46,688 bases of DNA from an uncultured Burkholderiales bacterium. Its GTDB lineage: Bacteria; Pseudomonadota; Gammaproteobacteria; Burkholderiales; Burkholderiaceae_C. Position 1 is the first letter of the stretch, and each line of letters starts with the position of its first letter. Position numbers and translations under genes: made by a program. Shown one piece after another: positions 8,573 to 17,206 of this stretch. The stretch spans positions 1-46,688 of the forward strand of contig CAILYC010000016.1 in the NCBI GenBank assembly GCA_903838355.1, given 5' to 3'. Below the pieces are notes generated by a model. That model had not been told where the DNA came from. It did not search any database and was given only the letters and a program-made list of their open reading frames with translations.

Positions 8573-9988
8573 GTGCAAGAGCCCTTCCACCCCCCCTTCC
8601 CCACTTCTAGCCTCAGAAAGCCCCGCGTGCCCACCGCCACCAAGCCCAGACTTCACATCGTGGGGGCGGGCTGGGCGGGTCTGAGTGCTGCAGTCCACGC
8701 CAGCCTTGCAGGCTGGCAGGTCGAGCTCTATGAAGCGGCCCACCAAGCGGGTGGACGCGCGCGCGCCGCGCAGCACCAGGGACAGACCTATGACAACGGC
8801 CAACACCTTTTGATCGGCGCCTACCGTGACACACTGGAACTCTTGAGCACAATTGGAGTGAAGCTCGATGCGGTGTTGGATCGCAGCCCCTTGCACCTGT
8901 GCGACGCACGGGGTCAAGGCCTGCGCCTTGGCGACAAAGCGAGTGTTGCTGGGCTTTTGCGTGCCATTGTCCACAATACCCGCTGGAGGGCCCTCGATCG
9001 GCTCTCCCTCTTGGGTCTCTTGGCGAGCATTGGCGTTTGGCGTGGTGTGCACCTCACCTGGCGCCGGGTGACGGGGCAATGCTGGGATGTGAGCGTTGCA
9101 GCTTTGTGCGCACTCGCGAGCCGCCAAGTGCAACGCGACCTGATCGAGCCCCTGTGCCTGGCCGCCTTGAATGCCCCGCCCTTGGAGGCGAGCGCCGTGG
9201 TGTTTGTGCGCGTGCTCGTCGACGCCTTTGCCAACGCCCCTGCGTCTTGTGATTTTTTGCTGCCACGCGTCAATTTGAGCGCTCTCTTGGCCACGCCGGC
9301 CACCCAATGGCTCAAGGACCAAGGGGCCAGTCTTCATTGGGGGAGTCGGATTCAATCGCTGGGCGAGCTGCCCAGGAGCGCTGGGGAGCCGGTGATTTTG
9401 GCGACCTCGGCCTGGCAAGCCGCCCACCTCACCCAAGACGCTCACCCCGAGTGGTCGGACTGCGCCAAGAATCTACAGCACTACCCCATCGCCACGGTCT
9501 ATGTGAGCGCTCAAACCGCCCCCAACCGCGGGCCAATCCACGACCCCGTGGTGATGCTCGAGTCCTCTCCAACCGCCCCCGCTCAATTTGCCATTCAAAC
9601 CCATTTCAAAAGCAAGTTTGCCAGCGGCATGCACGCGCATGAGGGCGACACACCCTTTGGCACGGCAAAAGAGAACATGGCCCAGGCCACCTCCTCCCCG
9701 GTTTGGGCCTTTGTCGTGAGCGACAGTCGAGGCCAAGAGCGTGAAGCGCTCATTGAAGGGGTACTGGCTCAAGCCGCGCACGACTTGGGATTGAAAACGC
9801 CCAGGCTAGAGGCCTGCTTCATCGAAAAACGCGCCACGTTTGCGCCCCTGGTGGGCCAAAAGCGGCCCCCCATGGAGGTGGCAAAAGACTTGTGGGCCTG
9901 TGGTGACTATATTCGTGGACCCTACCCCAGCACGCTGGAAGGGGCGGTGAGATCGGGCAAGGCCGTCATTGATGCCTTGATGCCTTGA
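8573..9988 (+). CDS. hpnE: HpnE, hydroxysqualene dehydroxylase (FAD-dependent)
   Basis: HpnE is a flavoenzyme of the amine oxidase/phytoene desaturase fold that reduces hydroxysqualene to squalene. The Rossmann motif HIVGAGWAGLSAA is near residue 29, followed by E-AAHQAGGRARA. The C-terminal FAD contact CGDYIRGPYPSTLEGAVRSG is typical of the family. Two GTG starts are possible, at 8573 and 8627; the later one would remove an unconserved Pro-rich lead. The stop codon lies inside an 8-bp tandem array (9969-10014), so copy-number changes would alter the C-terminal residues. Confidence 0.93.
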   Translation: MQEPFHPPFPTSSLRKPRVPTATKPRLHIVGAGWAGLSAAVHASLAGWQVELYEAAHQAGGRARAAQHQGQTYDNGQHLLIGAYRDTLELLSTIGVKLDAVLDRSPLHLCDARGQGLRLGDKASVAGLLRAIVHNTRWRALDRLSLLGLLASIGVWRGVHLTWRRVTGQCWDVSVAALCALASRQVQRDLIEPLCLAALNAPPLEASAVVFVRVLVDAFANAPASCDFLLPRVNLSALLATPATQWLKDQGASLHWGSRIQSLGELPRSAGEPVILATSAWQAAHLTQDAHPEWSDCAKNLQHYPIATVYVSAQTAPNRGPIHDPVVMLESSPTAPAQFAIQTHFKSKFASGMHAHEGDTPFGTAKENMAQATSSPVWAFVVSDSRGQEREALIEGVLAQAAHDLGLKTPRLEACFIEKRATFAPLVGQKRPPMEVAKDLWACGDYIRGPYPSTLEGAVRSGKAVIDALMP

Positions 9989-10014
9989 TGCATTGATAAA
10001 TTGATAAATTGATA
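9969..10014. repeat. Tandem repeat of TTGATGCC/TTGATAAA octamers covering the hpnE stop
   Basis: Three TTGATGCC-type units and two TTGATAAA units are followed by a partial sixth. The hpnE stop codon (9986-9988) is within the second unit. The rest lies between the convergent hpnE and HAD genes. Confidence 0.9.
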
Positions 10015-10108
10015 CAGCTGTGCCCGATTCGATCAAAGAACCCCAGCACTCAAAACCCTTTGCTGGATCGGGCGTAAGCGTGCCCATCAGGCTCAAAGGT
10101 ATTGGGCC

Positions 10109-10786
10109 TTAAACACCGAGCAACTCACACAAAGCCGCCAAGCCCTGAACCCGTGCGGGCTCGGGTGAACTGTGGGGCCACGGCAAGCCTTCCCGGTTGA
10201 GCCACAGAGCTTGCATGCCCGCACGCCTGGCCCCCTCAACATCGGTGTGTGCATCGTCCCCCACATGCAAGACCTCGTGGACCTCAAGCCCGAGGGTTTT
10301 GGCGGTGTGCAAAAAAATCGCCGGGTCGGGTTTGGCCACGCCAAAACTTTGCGCGCTCACGGCCGAATGAAACAAGGGGCCGATGTCGAGTCTTGCCACA
10401 TCGGCGTTGCCATTGGACAAAGCGATCAAGGGGTAGGCCTTGGCCAGCCGCTCAAGCGCGGGGCGGGCATCCTCAAAGAGCTCAATGTGTTGGCGAGCCT
10501 GAAAAAACACCCCGAAGGCCGCTGCCGCCAAGGCCCTCGGGTAGCCCGCGTGCTCGAGCACGCGCGCCATGAGCTCGGTGCGCATGGCGCTCAGGTCGTG
10601 CAAAGCGTGGGCAAACTCGGCTTGGATGGCATCGCGCTGTGATTGCAACCAAATCGCATTTTGATAGACGGGCAAACTGAGCGGCGCGTGCTCAGCCAGC
10701 CAGTTCTCCAGCGTGCGCTCGGCATGCGCCAAGGTGGGCGCGATGGGCCACAAGGTATCATCCAAGTCCAAGGATATTGCACGCAC
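10109..10786 (-). CDS. HAD superfamily hydrolase
   Basis: A HAD-type phosphohydrolase of about 225 residues. Motif I is LDLDDTLW with nucleophile Asp7 and acid/base Asp9. Motif II is ALSNGNADV, the motif III lysine is in VAKPDPAIF, and motif IV is HVGDDAHTDVEGARRAG. The cap lies between motifs I and II, as in subclass I enzymes such as the epoxide hydrolase N-terminal/haloacid dehalogenase-like group. The frame stays open upstream to 10939 but would overlap hemH by over 100 bp, so I choose the GTG at 10786 right before motif I; its ribosome-binding site is poor. Substrate unknown. It diverges from hemH. Confidence 0.85.
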   Translation of the reverse strand: MRAISLDLDDTLWPIAPTLAHAERTLENWLAEHAPLSLPVYQNAIWLQSQRDAIQAEFAHALHDLSAMRTELMARVLEHAGYPRALAAAAFGVFFQARQHIELFEDARPALERLAKAYPLIALSNGNADVARLDIGPLFHSAVSAQSFGVAKPDPAIFLHTAKTLGLEVHEVLHVGDDAHTDVEGARRAGMQALWLNREGLPWPHSSPEPARVQGLAALCELLGV

Positions 10787-10824
10787 TTGGGCACAATCGA
10801 GCCCTGAAGATGAGAAAATAGCGC

Positions 10825-11925
10825 ATGGCCCAACAATCACGTTTTTCAAAAGAACCCCTCTTCCGTCACGGACAAGCCCCCAAGACTGCTGTGCTGCTGT
10901 GCAATTTGGGGACTCCTGAAGCGCCCGAATCGGGCGCATTGCGGCGCTATTTGGCAGAATTTTTAAGTGACCCCCGGGTCGTTGAAATCCCCAAATGGCT
11001 TTGGCTCATTATCTTGCATGGCATCATCTTGCGGGTTCGTCCGGCAAAATCCGCTCAAAAATATGCGGTCATCTGGACCCCCGAGGGCTCACCGCTCAGA
11101 GTCTGGACCGAGTCGCAAGCCGATAGGCTTCAAGCGCGCTTTGATGGCGCCCAAGAATCGGTCGTGGTGCGCTACTGCATGCGTTATGGTCAACCCAGTG
11201 TGGCCGCGGTCTTGGAGCAGTTGCGCGAACAAGGGGTGACTCGAATCTTGATCCTACCGGCCTATCCCCAGTACTGCGCCGCCACCACCGCGAGTGTCTT
11301 TGATGCGGTCTATGCCTGGGCGAAACGCGCCAGGTTTGTACCCGAACTGCGCTTTGTCAACCACTACCATGACGACCCCACGTATATTCAGGCCTTGGCG
11401 CAAAAGGTGCGCGCGCACTTGAGCGCGAATCAACAAGCCGCAATGCTCATCATGAGTTTTCATGGGGTGCCCGAGCGCACCTTGCTCCTGGGTGACCCCT
11501 ACCACTGCGAGTGCCTCAAAACCGCGCGCCTTTTGGCGCAAGCGCTTGGGCTGCAAAAAGACCAATTTCGCGTGACCTTTCAGTCTCGCTTTGGCAAGGC
11601 CAAGTGGCTCGAGCCCTACACCGAGCCCACCGTCAGGGCCTTGGCCCGTGACGGCGTCAAGCACATTCAGGTGGTGTGCCCAGGATTCACCAGCGACTGT
11701 TTGGAGACCTTGGAGGAAATTGCCATGGAAGTGCGCGATGCTTTCCTAGAAGAGGGCGGAGAACGCTTTGAGTACATCCCTTGCCTCAACAACGACCCGG
11801 GTTGGATTGACGCCATGAGCGCGGTCGCGCACCAACATCTACAAGGCTGGGACTTGAGCCACCCCAAGGACGCTGAACTCGCCGCCTCGCGCGCCCAGGC
11901 CTTGAGTCTGGGCGCCAAAGACTGA
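10825..11925 (+). CDS. hemH: Ferrochelatase
   Basis: Ferrochelatase inserts Fe2+ into protoporphyrin IX, the last step of protoheme synthesis, at the cytoplasmic membrane. The 366-residue protein has LLCNLGTP at residues 24-31, catalytic His213 in SFHGVPERT and the conserved acid Glu294 in GFTSDCLETLEE. The YHCEC and FQSRFGKAKWLEP segments are family landmarks. The ATG at 10825 gives the usual N-terminal length. It is divergent from the HAD gene and convergent with the end of the 12-27 kb catabolic operon, 34 bp away. Confidence 0.97.
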   Translation: MAQQSRFSKEPLFRHGQAPKTAVLLCNLGTPEAPESGALRRYLAEFLSDPRVVEIPKWLWLIILHGIILRVRPAKSAQKYAVIWTPEGSPLRVWTESQADRLQARFDGAQESVVVRYCMRYGQPSVAAVLEQLREQGVTRILILPAYPQYCAATTASVFDAVYAWAKRARFVPELRFVNHYHDDPTYIQALAQKVRAHLSANQQAAMLIMSFHGVPERTLLLGDPYHCECLKTARLLAQALGLQKDQFRVTFQSRFGKAKWLEPYTEPTVRALARDGVKHIQVVCPGFTSDCLETLEEIAMEVRDAFLEEGGERFEYIPCLNNDPGWIDAMSAVAHQHLQGWDLSHPKDAELAASRAQALSLGAKD

Positions 11926-11959
11926 CCCGACTCGGGGCAAAGGGCCCTCAGCGCTGGGC

Positions 11960-12829
11960 TTACTCCAAGTCGTAGCGCTCACCGGTTTTTAACAATGCAG
12001 GCGTTTCTATCACCGCATTCAAACCTTCAAAGTCGAGCATTTGGCTTTTGAAGGGCGCCGTGGTTTGGTGGGTTTTTAAGCTCTGGTAGTAGCGCTGCAA
12101 TGCATGGGTGACGGCGCGCGCCGTGCCGCCTGGAAAAATCACCAATTTGAACCCCAAGTCGGCGAGCTCATGCGCACTTTGAATCGGGGTTTGCCCGCCT
12201 TCCACCATATTGACCAAAAGCGGCACGCGACTTGCAAAATGCGCACAAGCCTTGCGCATTTGTGCTTCGTCTTTGAACGCCTCAATGAACAGCGCATCCA
12301 CACCGCACTCAACATACGCCTGGGCCCGCTCCATGGCCGCCTCAAAGCCCTCGACCGCAATGGCGTCGGTTCTTGCCAAAATCAACGTCTCAGCACTCCT
12401 CCTGGCATCCAGGGCAGCCATCAATTTGCCGCGCATGTGGGCCGTGCTCACCAAACTTTTACCCATCAAATGACCACAGCGCTTGGGGAAGGTTTGGTCC
12501 TCGAGTTGAACCATGGCAGCACCGGCGCGCTCAAACTCTCGCACCGTTCTTTGGGTGTTGAGGGCATTGCCAAATCCGGTGTCTGCGTCCACGATCACGG
12601 GCAAACTCACGCGCTCACAAACGCTCGACAAGGTTTGCGCCACTTCGCTGGCGGTGACCAAGCCCACATCGCTGCGGCCCAAACGGGTGTAAGCAATCGA
12701 AGCCCCCGACAAATACAAGGCCTCAAACCCCGCTTGCTCGGCCACCAAGGCACTCAAGGCGTCATAGACACCCGGGGCGAGCAAGACTTCGGGCTGGGCA
12801 ATTCTCGCTTTGAGGGTGCGGTGTGTCAT
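11960..12829 (-). CDS. Isocitrate lyase / PEP mutase family C-C lyase
   Basis: A 289-residue member of the Mg2+-dependent superfamily that includes methylisocitrate lyase, 2,3-dimethylmalate lyase, oxaloacetate decarboxylase and PEP mutase. VDADTGFGN (Asp81, Asp83) provides Mg2+ ligands. The loop KRCGH (116-120) with Cys118 is typical of the lyases rather than the phosphonomutases, so retro-aldol cleavage of a 2-hydroxy- or 2-alkyl-malate-type acid is likely. The ATG at 12829 has AGAGGTGA upstream. It is the last gene of the long operon, and the LeuCD-like hydratase in the same operon could supply its hydroxy-acid substrate. The exact substrate cannot be read from sequence. Confidence 0.85.
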   Translation of the reverse strand: MTHRTLKARIAQPEVLLAPGVYDALSALVAEQAGFEALYLSGASIAYTRLGRSDVGLVTASEVAQTLSSVCERVSLPVIVDADTGFGNALNTQRTVREFERAGAAMVQLEDQTFPKRCGHLMGKSLVSTAHMRGKLMAALDARRSAETLILARTDAIAVEGFEAAMERAQAYVECGVDALFIEAFKDEAQMRKACAHFASRVPLLVNMVEGGQTPIQSAHELADLGFKLVIFPGGTARAVTHALQRYYQSLKTHQTTAPFKSQMLDFEGLNAVIETPALLKTGERYDLE

Positions 12830-12852
12830 GAAAAAATCACCTCTATAAAAAA

Positions 12853-12876
12853 GGAAAAAAGGAAAAAAGGAAAAAG
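12853..12876. repeat. Tandem repeat of GGAAAAAA
   Basis: Three 8-bp units (the third ends in G) lie in the 73-bp gap between the flavoprotein gene and the lyase gene, about 10 bp before the lyase's ribosome-binding site. Slippage here would alter leader spacing. Confidence 0.85.
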
Positions 12877-12902
12877 AAACAATTTCTACGCAACTCTTGG
12901 AC

Positions 12903-14357
12903 CTACCCACGCCCGAGGGCTTTGGCAACGCTCTGGGCTGCAATGAAGCCGCCTGCCAACGCGCTCAGCAAACCGTTTCCCGACAAATAACCCCAGACCT
13001 CTTGGCCCGACACGCCGCGGGCGGCCCCGCCCGCGGCCCACAAATTGGGCAAAGGCTCACCCCTTGCGAGCACCTTGCACTGCGCGTTGATGTCGAGACC
13101 GCCTTGGGTGTGAAACAAGGCGCCCGTTACTTTGATGGCATAAAGCGCAGGCACCAAGGGCCTGGACATGGCTGGCAAGCCCCCTGGCGCAGGGCTTTTG
13201 GCCGCCAAGGTGCGATCTAAATTCTCTTTTGGGCAACCCACCCATTGGGCCAATTCGCCGACCGACTCAAAGCGCTTGACGCCGCCCAAAGAGACGGCTT
13301 CTTTGAATTCCGGAAAACCCATTCCCAGCTCATGAACGCTTTCATCGAAGACGCACCACGCCACGCAGCCTGGCTGCGCGAGCACCCCAACACTCGCTTC
13401 GGAGTAGCCTTGGGATTCGTCATGGAACCGCTCGCCGTGCTGGTTGATTTGAATGCCGCCTTGTCCCATCAAGGCCCAAGAGATCAAGAGGCCCAACTCG
13501 TTTTGCCAAGACCCGTGGCCCTGGTAGGCCCCCATGTCCAGGTTTGCCACACCCAGCGCCTGAGCCCAGCGCATGGCCGAGCCGTCGTTGCCCACATGAC
13601 CCGCGTAGACCGCATCCTTCATGGCCGGCAGATACTTTGCCACTAGGTCTGGGGCACCCCCAAAGCCGTTGCAAGCCAACAAAGCCGCATCACACCGCAC
13701 CCACTCCTGTGAGCCGTCTGGCCGGGCATAGCCCAGACCGACCACACGCCGATCCGGGTCAATGAAGAGTTGCGTGACGTGTGCACTGGTGAGGAGCGTC
13801 AAGTCTGCCACTTGGGCTGCATGCACCAAGCGCGCCATCAAGCCCTCGCCCGAGGTCTCGGGCACGGCGTGCATGCGGTGGGTGCTGTGGCCGGGGTATA
13901 AAAAATGATCCAACACGCGCCAAACAATCCCATGCTGGGACTCCAAGGCATCGATTGCCTGAGGCACCGCCTGCACATAAGCGTGCACCAAATGCGCGGC
14001 CGATTGGCCGTGGCTTTTGTGGAGAATGTCCTGGACAAACTGCGCCTGGCTGTCGACGATACCCTGGCGCGCTTGGCACTGGGTGCCGGCCGCTGGCACA
14101 AAACCCGAGGAGAGTGCACTCGAACCCTGAGGGGTGGCATCTCGCTCCAAGAGCACACACTCGAGCCCCAGGTCATGAAGCATCAAAGCCGCCGTGAGCC
14201 CACACGCCCCTGCGCCCACCATCACCACCGGGAAATGCGGCGCGTTTTGAAGTTGCCCAACCCCATCGCTTGGATTGGCGAGGTCTCGCGCATCGCGGCC
14301 CCACTGGGCCTCATGCGGGACGTGAATCACCACGGGTTTCAATGCAAGGCTCTCCAT
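12903..14357 (-). CDS. FAD-dependent oxidoreductase (fumarate reductase / KstD-like flavoprotein)
   Basis: A 484-residue soluble flavoprotein of the FAD_binding_2 family, which includes fumarate reductase, 3-ketosteroid dehydrogenases and tricarballylate dehydrogenase. The dinucleotide-binding GAGACG is at 48-53, with Glu71 of LLERD as ribose ligand. NLWAAGGAARGVSG and YLSGNGLLSALAGG near the C-terminus close the FAD site. No signal peptide and no FMN-binding domain. These enzymes introduce or reduce C=C bonds next to carboxyl or carbonyl groups. Placed beside a LeuCD-like hydratase and an ICL-type lyase, it may produce the double bond that is then hydrated; this is inference. It starts 18 bp after the isochorismatase-like gene. 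Confidence 0.85.
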   Translation of the reverse strand: MESLALKPVVIHVPHEAQWGRDARDLANPSDGVGQLQNAPHFPVVMVGAGACGLTAALMLHDLGLECVLLERDATPQGSSALSSGFVPAAGTQCQARQGIVDSQAQFVQDILHKSHGQSAAHLVHAYVQAVPQAIDALESQHGIVWRVLDHFLYPGHSTHRMHAVPETSGEGLMARLVHAAQVADLTLLTSAHVTQLFIDPDRRVVGLGYARPDGSQEWVRCDAALLACNGFGGAPDLVAKYLPAMKDAVYAGHVGNDGSAMRWAQALGVANLDMGAYQGHGSWQNELGLLISWALMGQGGIQINQHGERFHDESQGYSEASVGVLAQPGCVAWCVFDESVHELGMGFPEFKEAVSLGGVKRFESVGELAQWVGCPKENLDRTLAAKSPAPGGLPAMSRPLVPALYAIKVTGALFHTQGGLDINAQCKVLARGEPLPNLWAAGGAARGVSGQEVWGYLSGNGLLSALAGGFIAAQSVAKALGRG

Positions 14358-14375
14358 TCAGAACGCTCCCAATCG

Positions 14376-15083
14376 TCAAGCCCCGGCAGAAGGGGAATTG
14401 TTTGACCCCAATGAAGAAGCCAAAGAAGAAGCCAAAGAAGAAGCCAATGAAGAACCGAATGAAGAACCCAATGGACTCAATTGACCCAGCCATTCGGCAC
14501 AGCTCATCACCTGCGCCACGCTTGCCATGTCATCCAAGGCCGATTGGTGCTGCGCGGGTGTAAATGCCGCACACCCGTCCGAGAGCACCACGGTGTCATA
14601 GTCGCGCACGTGGGCATCTCGCACACTGCTGGCCACCCCACCATTGGTCACGATGCCGCACACCACCAAGGTGTTGACCCCAGCACGCCTCAAGACCCAG
14701 TCGAGCTGGGTGTTGAAAAACGCCGAGTAAGCCACCTTTTGCACACAAACATCGACCGTGTCCTTTAACTCCTCCACCACCGATTGGCCCCAAGAGCCCG
14801 GGGAGAAGTCGCCTTTTTTTAAAAACCCCCGCTTGGAGAGCAGGTGCGGCGACACCATGGGCTCCCCCGACGCATTGGGCCACAGGGTAAAGAGGGACGC
14901 ACACACCAAGCCTTGGGCGCGGGTTTTCATGGCCTGGGCCAGCGGTCGCATTCGGGCGGGCAGTGCCGCGGCCTCAACGCTGGTGGTTTTGCCCCGGGCA
15001 TAGGCCCCATTCGGGTGGAGAAAATCGTTTTGCAAGTCAACGATCAATAAACCGTAGCGCTTGTCTTGATCGGCCAGACTCAT
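14376..15083 (-). CDS. Isochorismatase-fold protein lacking the nucleophilic Cys
   Basis: A 235-residue cysteine-hydrolase (isochorismatase superfamily) homologue. Asp16 of VDLQNDF and Lys116 of VQKVAYSAF are in place, but the motif usually written TNxCV reads TNGGV, leaving Gly149 where the nucleophilic Cys belongs. Typical amidase chemistry (nicotinamidase, N-carbamoylsarcosine amidase) is therefore not expected; isochorismatase-like or other water-mediated chemistry, or loss of activity, remain possible. Residues about 205-228 are a Ser-rich tail of (A/G)SSL units encoded by a 12-bp tandem repeat. The ATG at 15083 overlaps the hyuA stop by 4 bp. Confidence 0.85.
   Translation of the reverse strand: MSLADQDKRYGLLIVDLQNDFLHPNGAYARGKTTSVEAAALPARMRPLAQAMKTRAQGLVCASLFTLWPNASGEPMVSPHLLSKRGFLKKGDFSPGSWGQSVVEELKDTVDVCVQKVAYSAFFNTQLDWVLRRAGVNTLVVCGIVTNGGVASSVRDAHVRDYDTVVLSDGCAAFTPAQHQSALDDMASVAQVMSCAEWLGQLSPLGSSFGSSLASSLASSLASSLGSNNSPSAGA
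14410..14469. repeat. Tandem repeat, five 12-bp units inside a coding end
   Basis: Five units of the AAWGAAGAAGCC type (two perfect, three with one to three changes) lie in frame in the isochorismatase-like gene and encode its repetitive Ser-rich tail. The unit is a multiple of three, so copy-number change preserves the frame. Confidence 0.9.
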
Positions 15084-17206
15084 GCGGGACTCTCCAGTCT
15101 TTTCAAGAGCAAATTGCCCCACTCGTCCACCCTGGCTTCAAAGCCGGGTTCGAGCCAAATGGTCGTGTCGGCTTGCTCGAGCATGGCCGGCCCCACCATG
15201 GTGGACCCCACGGGCCACTCGAGCCTTGCACTGCGGGGCACACTGAGCCACTCGCCTTGGTGGAAAATCCGCTCAAGGCCCAACACCTCGGGGGCCGAGA
15301 CGCTCTTGGGCGCCAAAATCGACAAATCAAATTTGGCGCGCTCGCCCACGCGAGCATAGCGCAAATTGAGGACCCTCACCGCTGGGCCCTTCAAGGTGCG
15401 GCCAAACTGAGCGTGGTAGCTGCGCTCAAACGCCTGCTGCAGCCCCTCGCGGGTGAAGTCCTCTTTGTGCAGGGCCACGGCCACGGTGTGGGTTTGGCCT
15501 TGGTAGAGCATGTCAAGCACCACGGTCTCGACAATGCGCGTGAAGGCCACACCCGAGGCATCCAAGCGCGCTTGGCACTGGCTGGCCAAACGCGCGACCT
15601 TGTCTCTCAAGTCTTCGATATCGAGTTCAGCCAGACCCTTGTTCAAGGTCTGCACCGCATCGTGCTTCATGTCCGAGAGCACGCAACCCAAGGCCGAGGT
15701 AACGCCGGGGTAGCGCGGGATCAGGCCCACACTTACGCCCACTTCGCGCATCAAGGCGCACACATGCAGTGCACCACCCCCTCCGAAGGGCATGTAAGCA
15801 AAAAGCCTGGGGTCATGGCCTTTTTCAATGGAGACCAATCGAATGGTGCCGGCCATTTTGGCGTTGGCCAAGGTGAGAATGGCTTCCGCTGCTTGGTAGA
15901 CATCGAGCCCCAAGGGCTTGGCCACGCTTGACTCAACGGACTCGCGCGCCAAGTCCACACTCAGGGGCATTAAGCCCCCACCGCCCAAGGGCCGGTGCGC
16001 GGCAATGCGACCCAGCAGCACATTGGCGTCGGTGACCGTCGCTCGTAAATTGCCTCTGCCGTAGCAAGCCGGTCCGGGGTTTGAGCCTGCCGACTCGGGG
16101 CCAATTTGCAGCATACCGCTCGCATCCACCCAGGCAATCGAGCCGCCGCCGGCACCGATGGTCTCAATTTGTATCATGGGTGAGCGCACCACCAGACCAA
16201 ACTCAATGGCGGTTTGCGCGGCCAAGGCCGCTTGACCCTCGGCGACCAAGGACACATCAAAGCTCGTGCCGCCCATGTCGCCGGTGATGACATTGGGATA
16301 TCCCGCAGCTTTGGCGATTTCGGCGCAGGCGATGACGCCCGCGGCCGGGCCCGAGAGGGCCGTGCGAGCCGGAAACTCCCCGGCCGTCGTGGCCGACATG
16401 ACCCCTCCATTGCTTTGCACAATCAAGAGTTCACCCCCAAAGCCCTCTTGCTGCAGGGCACGCTCCAAACTTGACAAATAACCGCCCACCACGGGCTGCA
16501 AGGCGGCGTTCAAACTGGCGGTCGAGCAACGCTCAAACTCCCGAATTTCAGGCAGGACTTGGGTGGCCGCACTCACATGGGCGTTGGGCCAGAATTCTTC
16601 AATGCAGGCTTTGGCGCGCATCTCATTGAGGGGGTTGGCGTAGCCATTGATAAAAAATACACAGATGGCCTCACAGCCTTGTGCCCATAGGATTTGGGCT
16701 TGGGCGCGCACTTGCTCGAGGTTGACCTCGGTGTGGATCTCCCCTGAGGCGAGCACCCGCTCGTCGACCTCGAGACGCAAGTCTCTGGGGATGATCGGCA
16801 CAAAACCGCCCTTGAGTCCCCAGGTTTGCGCACGGTCCCTGCGGCGCATCTCCAGCACATCGCGAAAGCCACGGGTGGTGATGAGCCCGGTTTTGGCAAC
16901 TTTGCGCTCGAGCAGCGCGTTGGTGGCGACCGTGGTACCGTGCACCAAGGTCGTGATCGAGGAGGCCAAGCCGCTTGGGCTTGCAGCTCGCGCTTGATCC
17001 TGCCTTTGAGGATGAAGCGTGTCGTGGACGGCTTGGATGCCGCGCATGAAACCTTCAGCCTCTTGCCCGCGGGTGGACGGCACTTTGATGATGTGGGCTT
17101 GGGGGCTCTCGCCCAGGTCCAGCACAAAAAGGTCGGTGAAGGTGCCCCCCACATCGACCCCAACAATGACACCTGAGCCAGCGGTGGGCTTGAGATGAGT
17201 GCTCAT
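15080..17206 (-). CDS. hyuA: HyuA: hydantoinase A / 5-oxoprolinase family, ATP-binding subunit
   Basis: A 708-residue subunit of the HyuAB family, which performs ATP-dependent hydrolysis of cyclic amides or imides (N-methylhydantoin, 5-oxoproline, caprolactam) or ATP-dependent carboxylation (acetone, acetophenone). The N-terminal actin-like phosphate loop VGGTFTD is at 19-25 and the second, GDMGGTSFD, at 309-317. LVHGTTVATNALLER (88-102) is typical. The gene overlaps hyuB by 4 bp at its start and the isochorismatase-like gene by 4 bp at its end. HyuAB followed by an isochorismatase-fold protein recalls the N-methylhydantoin to carbamoylsarcosine route of creatinine breakdown, but the second enzyme lacks its Cys here, so the substrate is open. 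Confidence 0.92.
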   Translation of the reverse strand: MSTHLKPTAGSGVIVGVDVGGTFTDLFVLDLGESPQAHIIKVPSTRGQEAEGFMRGIQAVHDTLHPQRQDQARAASPSGLASSITTLVHGTTVATNALLERKVAKTGLITTRGFRDVLEMRRRDRAQTWGLKGGFVPIIPRDLRLEVDERVLASGEIHTEVNLEQVRAQAQILWAQGCEAICVFFINGYANPLNEMRAKACIEEFWPNAHVSAATQVLPEIREFERCSTASLNAALQPVVGGYLSSLERALQQEGFGGELLIVQSNGGVMSATTAGEFPARTALSGPAAGVIACAEIAKAAGYPNVITGDMGGTSFDVSLVAEGQAALAAQTAIEFGLVVRSPMIQIETIGAGGGSIAWVDASGMLQIGPESAGSNPGPACYGRGNLRATVTDANVLLGRIAAHRPLGGGGLMPLSVDLARESVESSVAKPLGLDVYQAAEAILTLANAKMAGTIRLVSIEKGHDPRLFAYMPFGGGGALHVCALMREVGVSVGLIPRYPGVTSALGCVLSDMKHDAVQTLNKGLAELDIEDLRDKVARLASQCQARLDASGVAFTRIVETVVLDMLYQGQTHTVAVALHKEDFTREGLQQAFERSYHAQFGRTLKGPAVRVLNLRYARVGERAKFDLSILAPKSVSAPEVLGLERIFHQGEWLSVPRSARLEWPVGSTMVGPAMLEQADTTIWLEPGFEARVDEWGNLLLKRLESPA

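Noticed and set aside
10787..10939. N-terminal extension of the HAD hydrolase to 276 residues
   Set aside because: It would overlap the divergent hemH start by more than 100 bp and adds residues with no HAD similarity before motif I.
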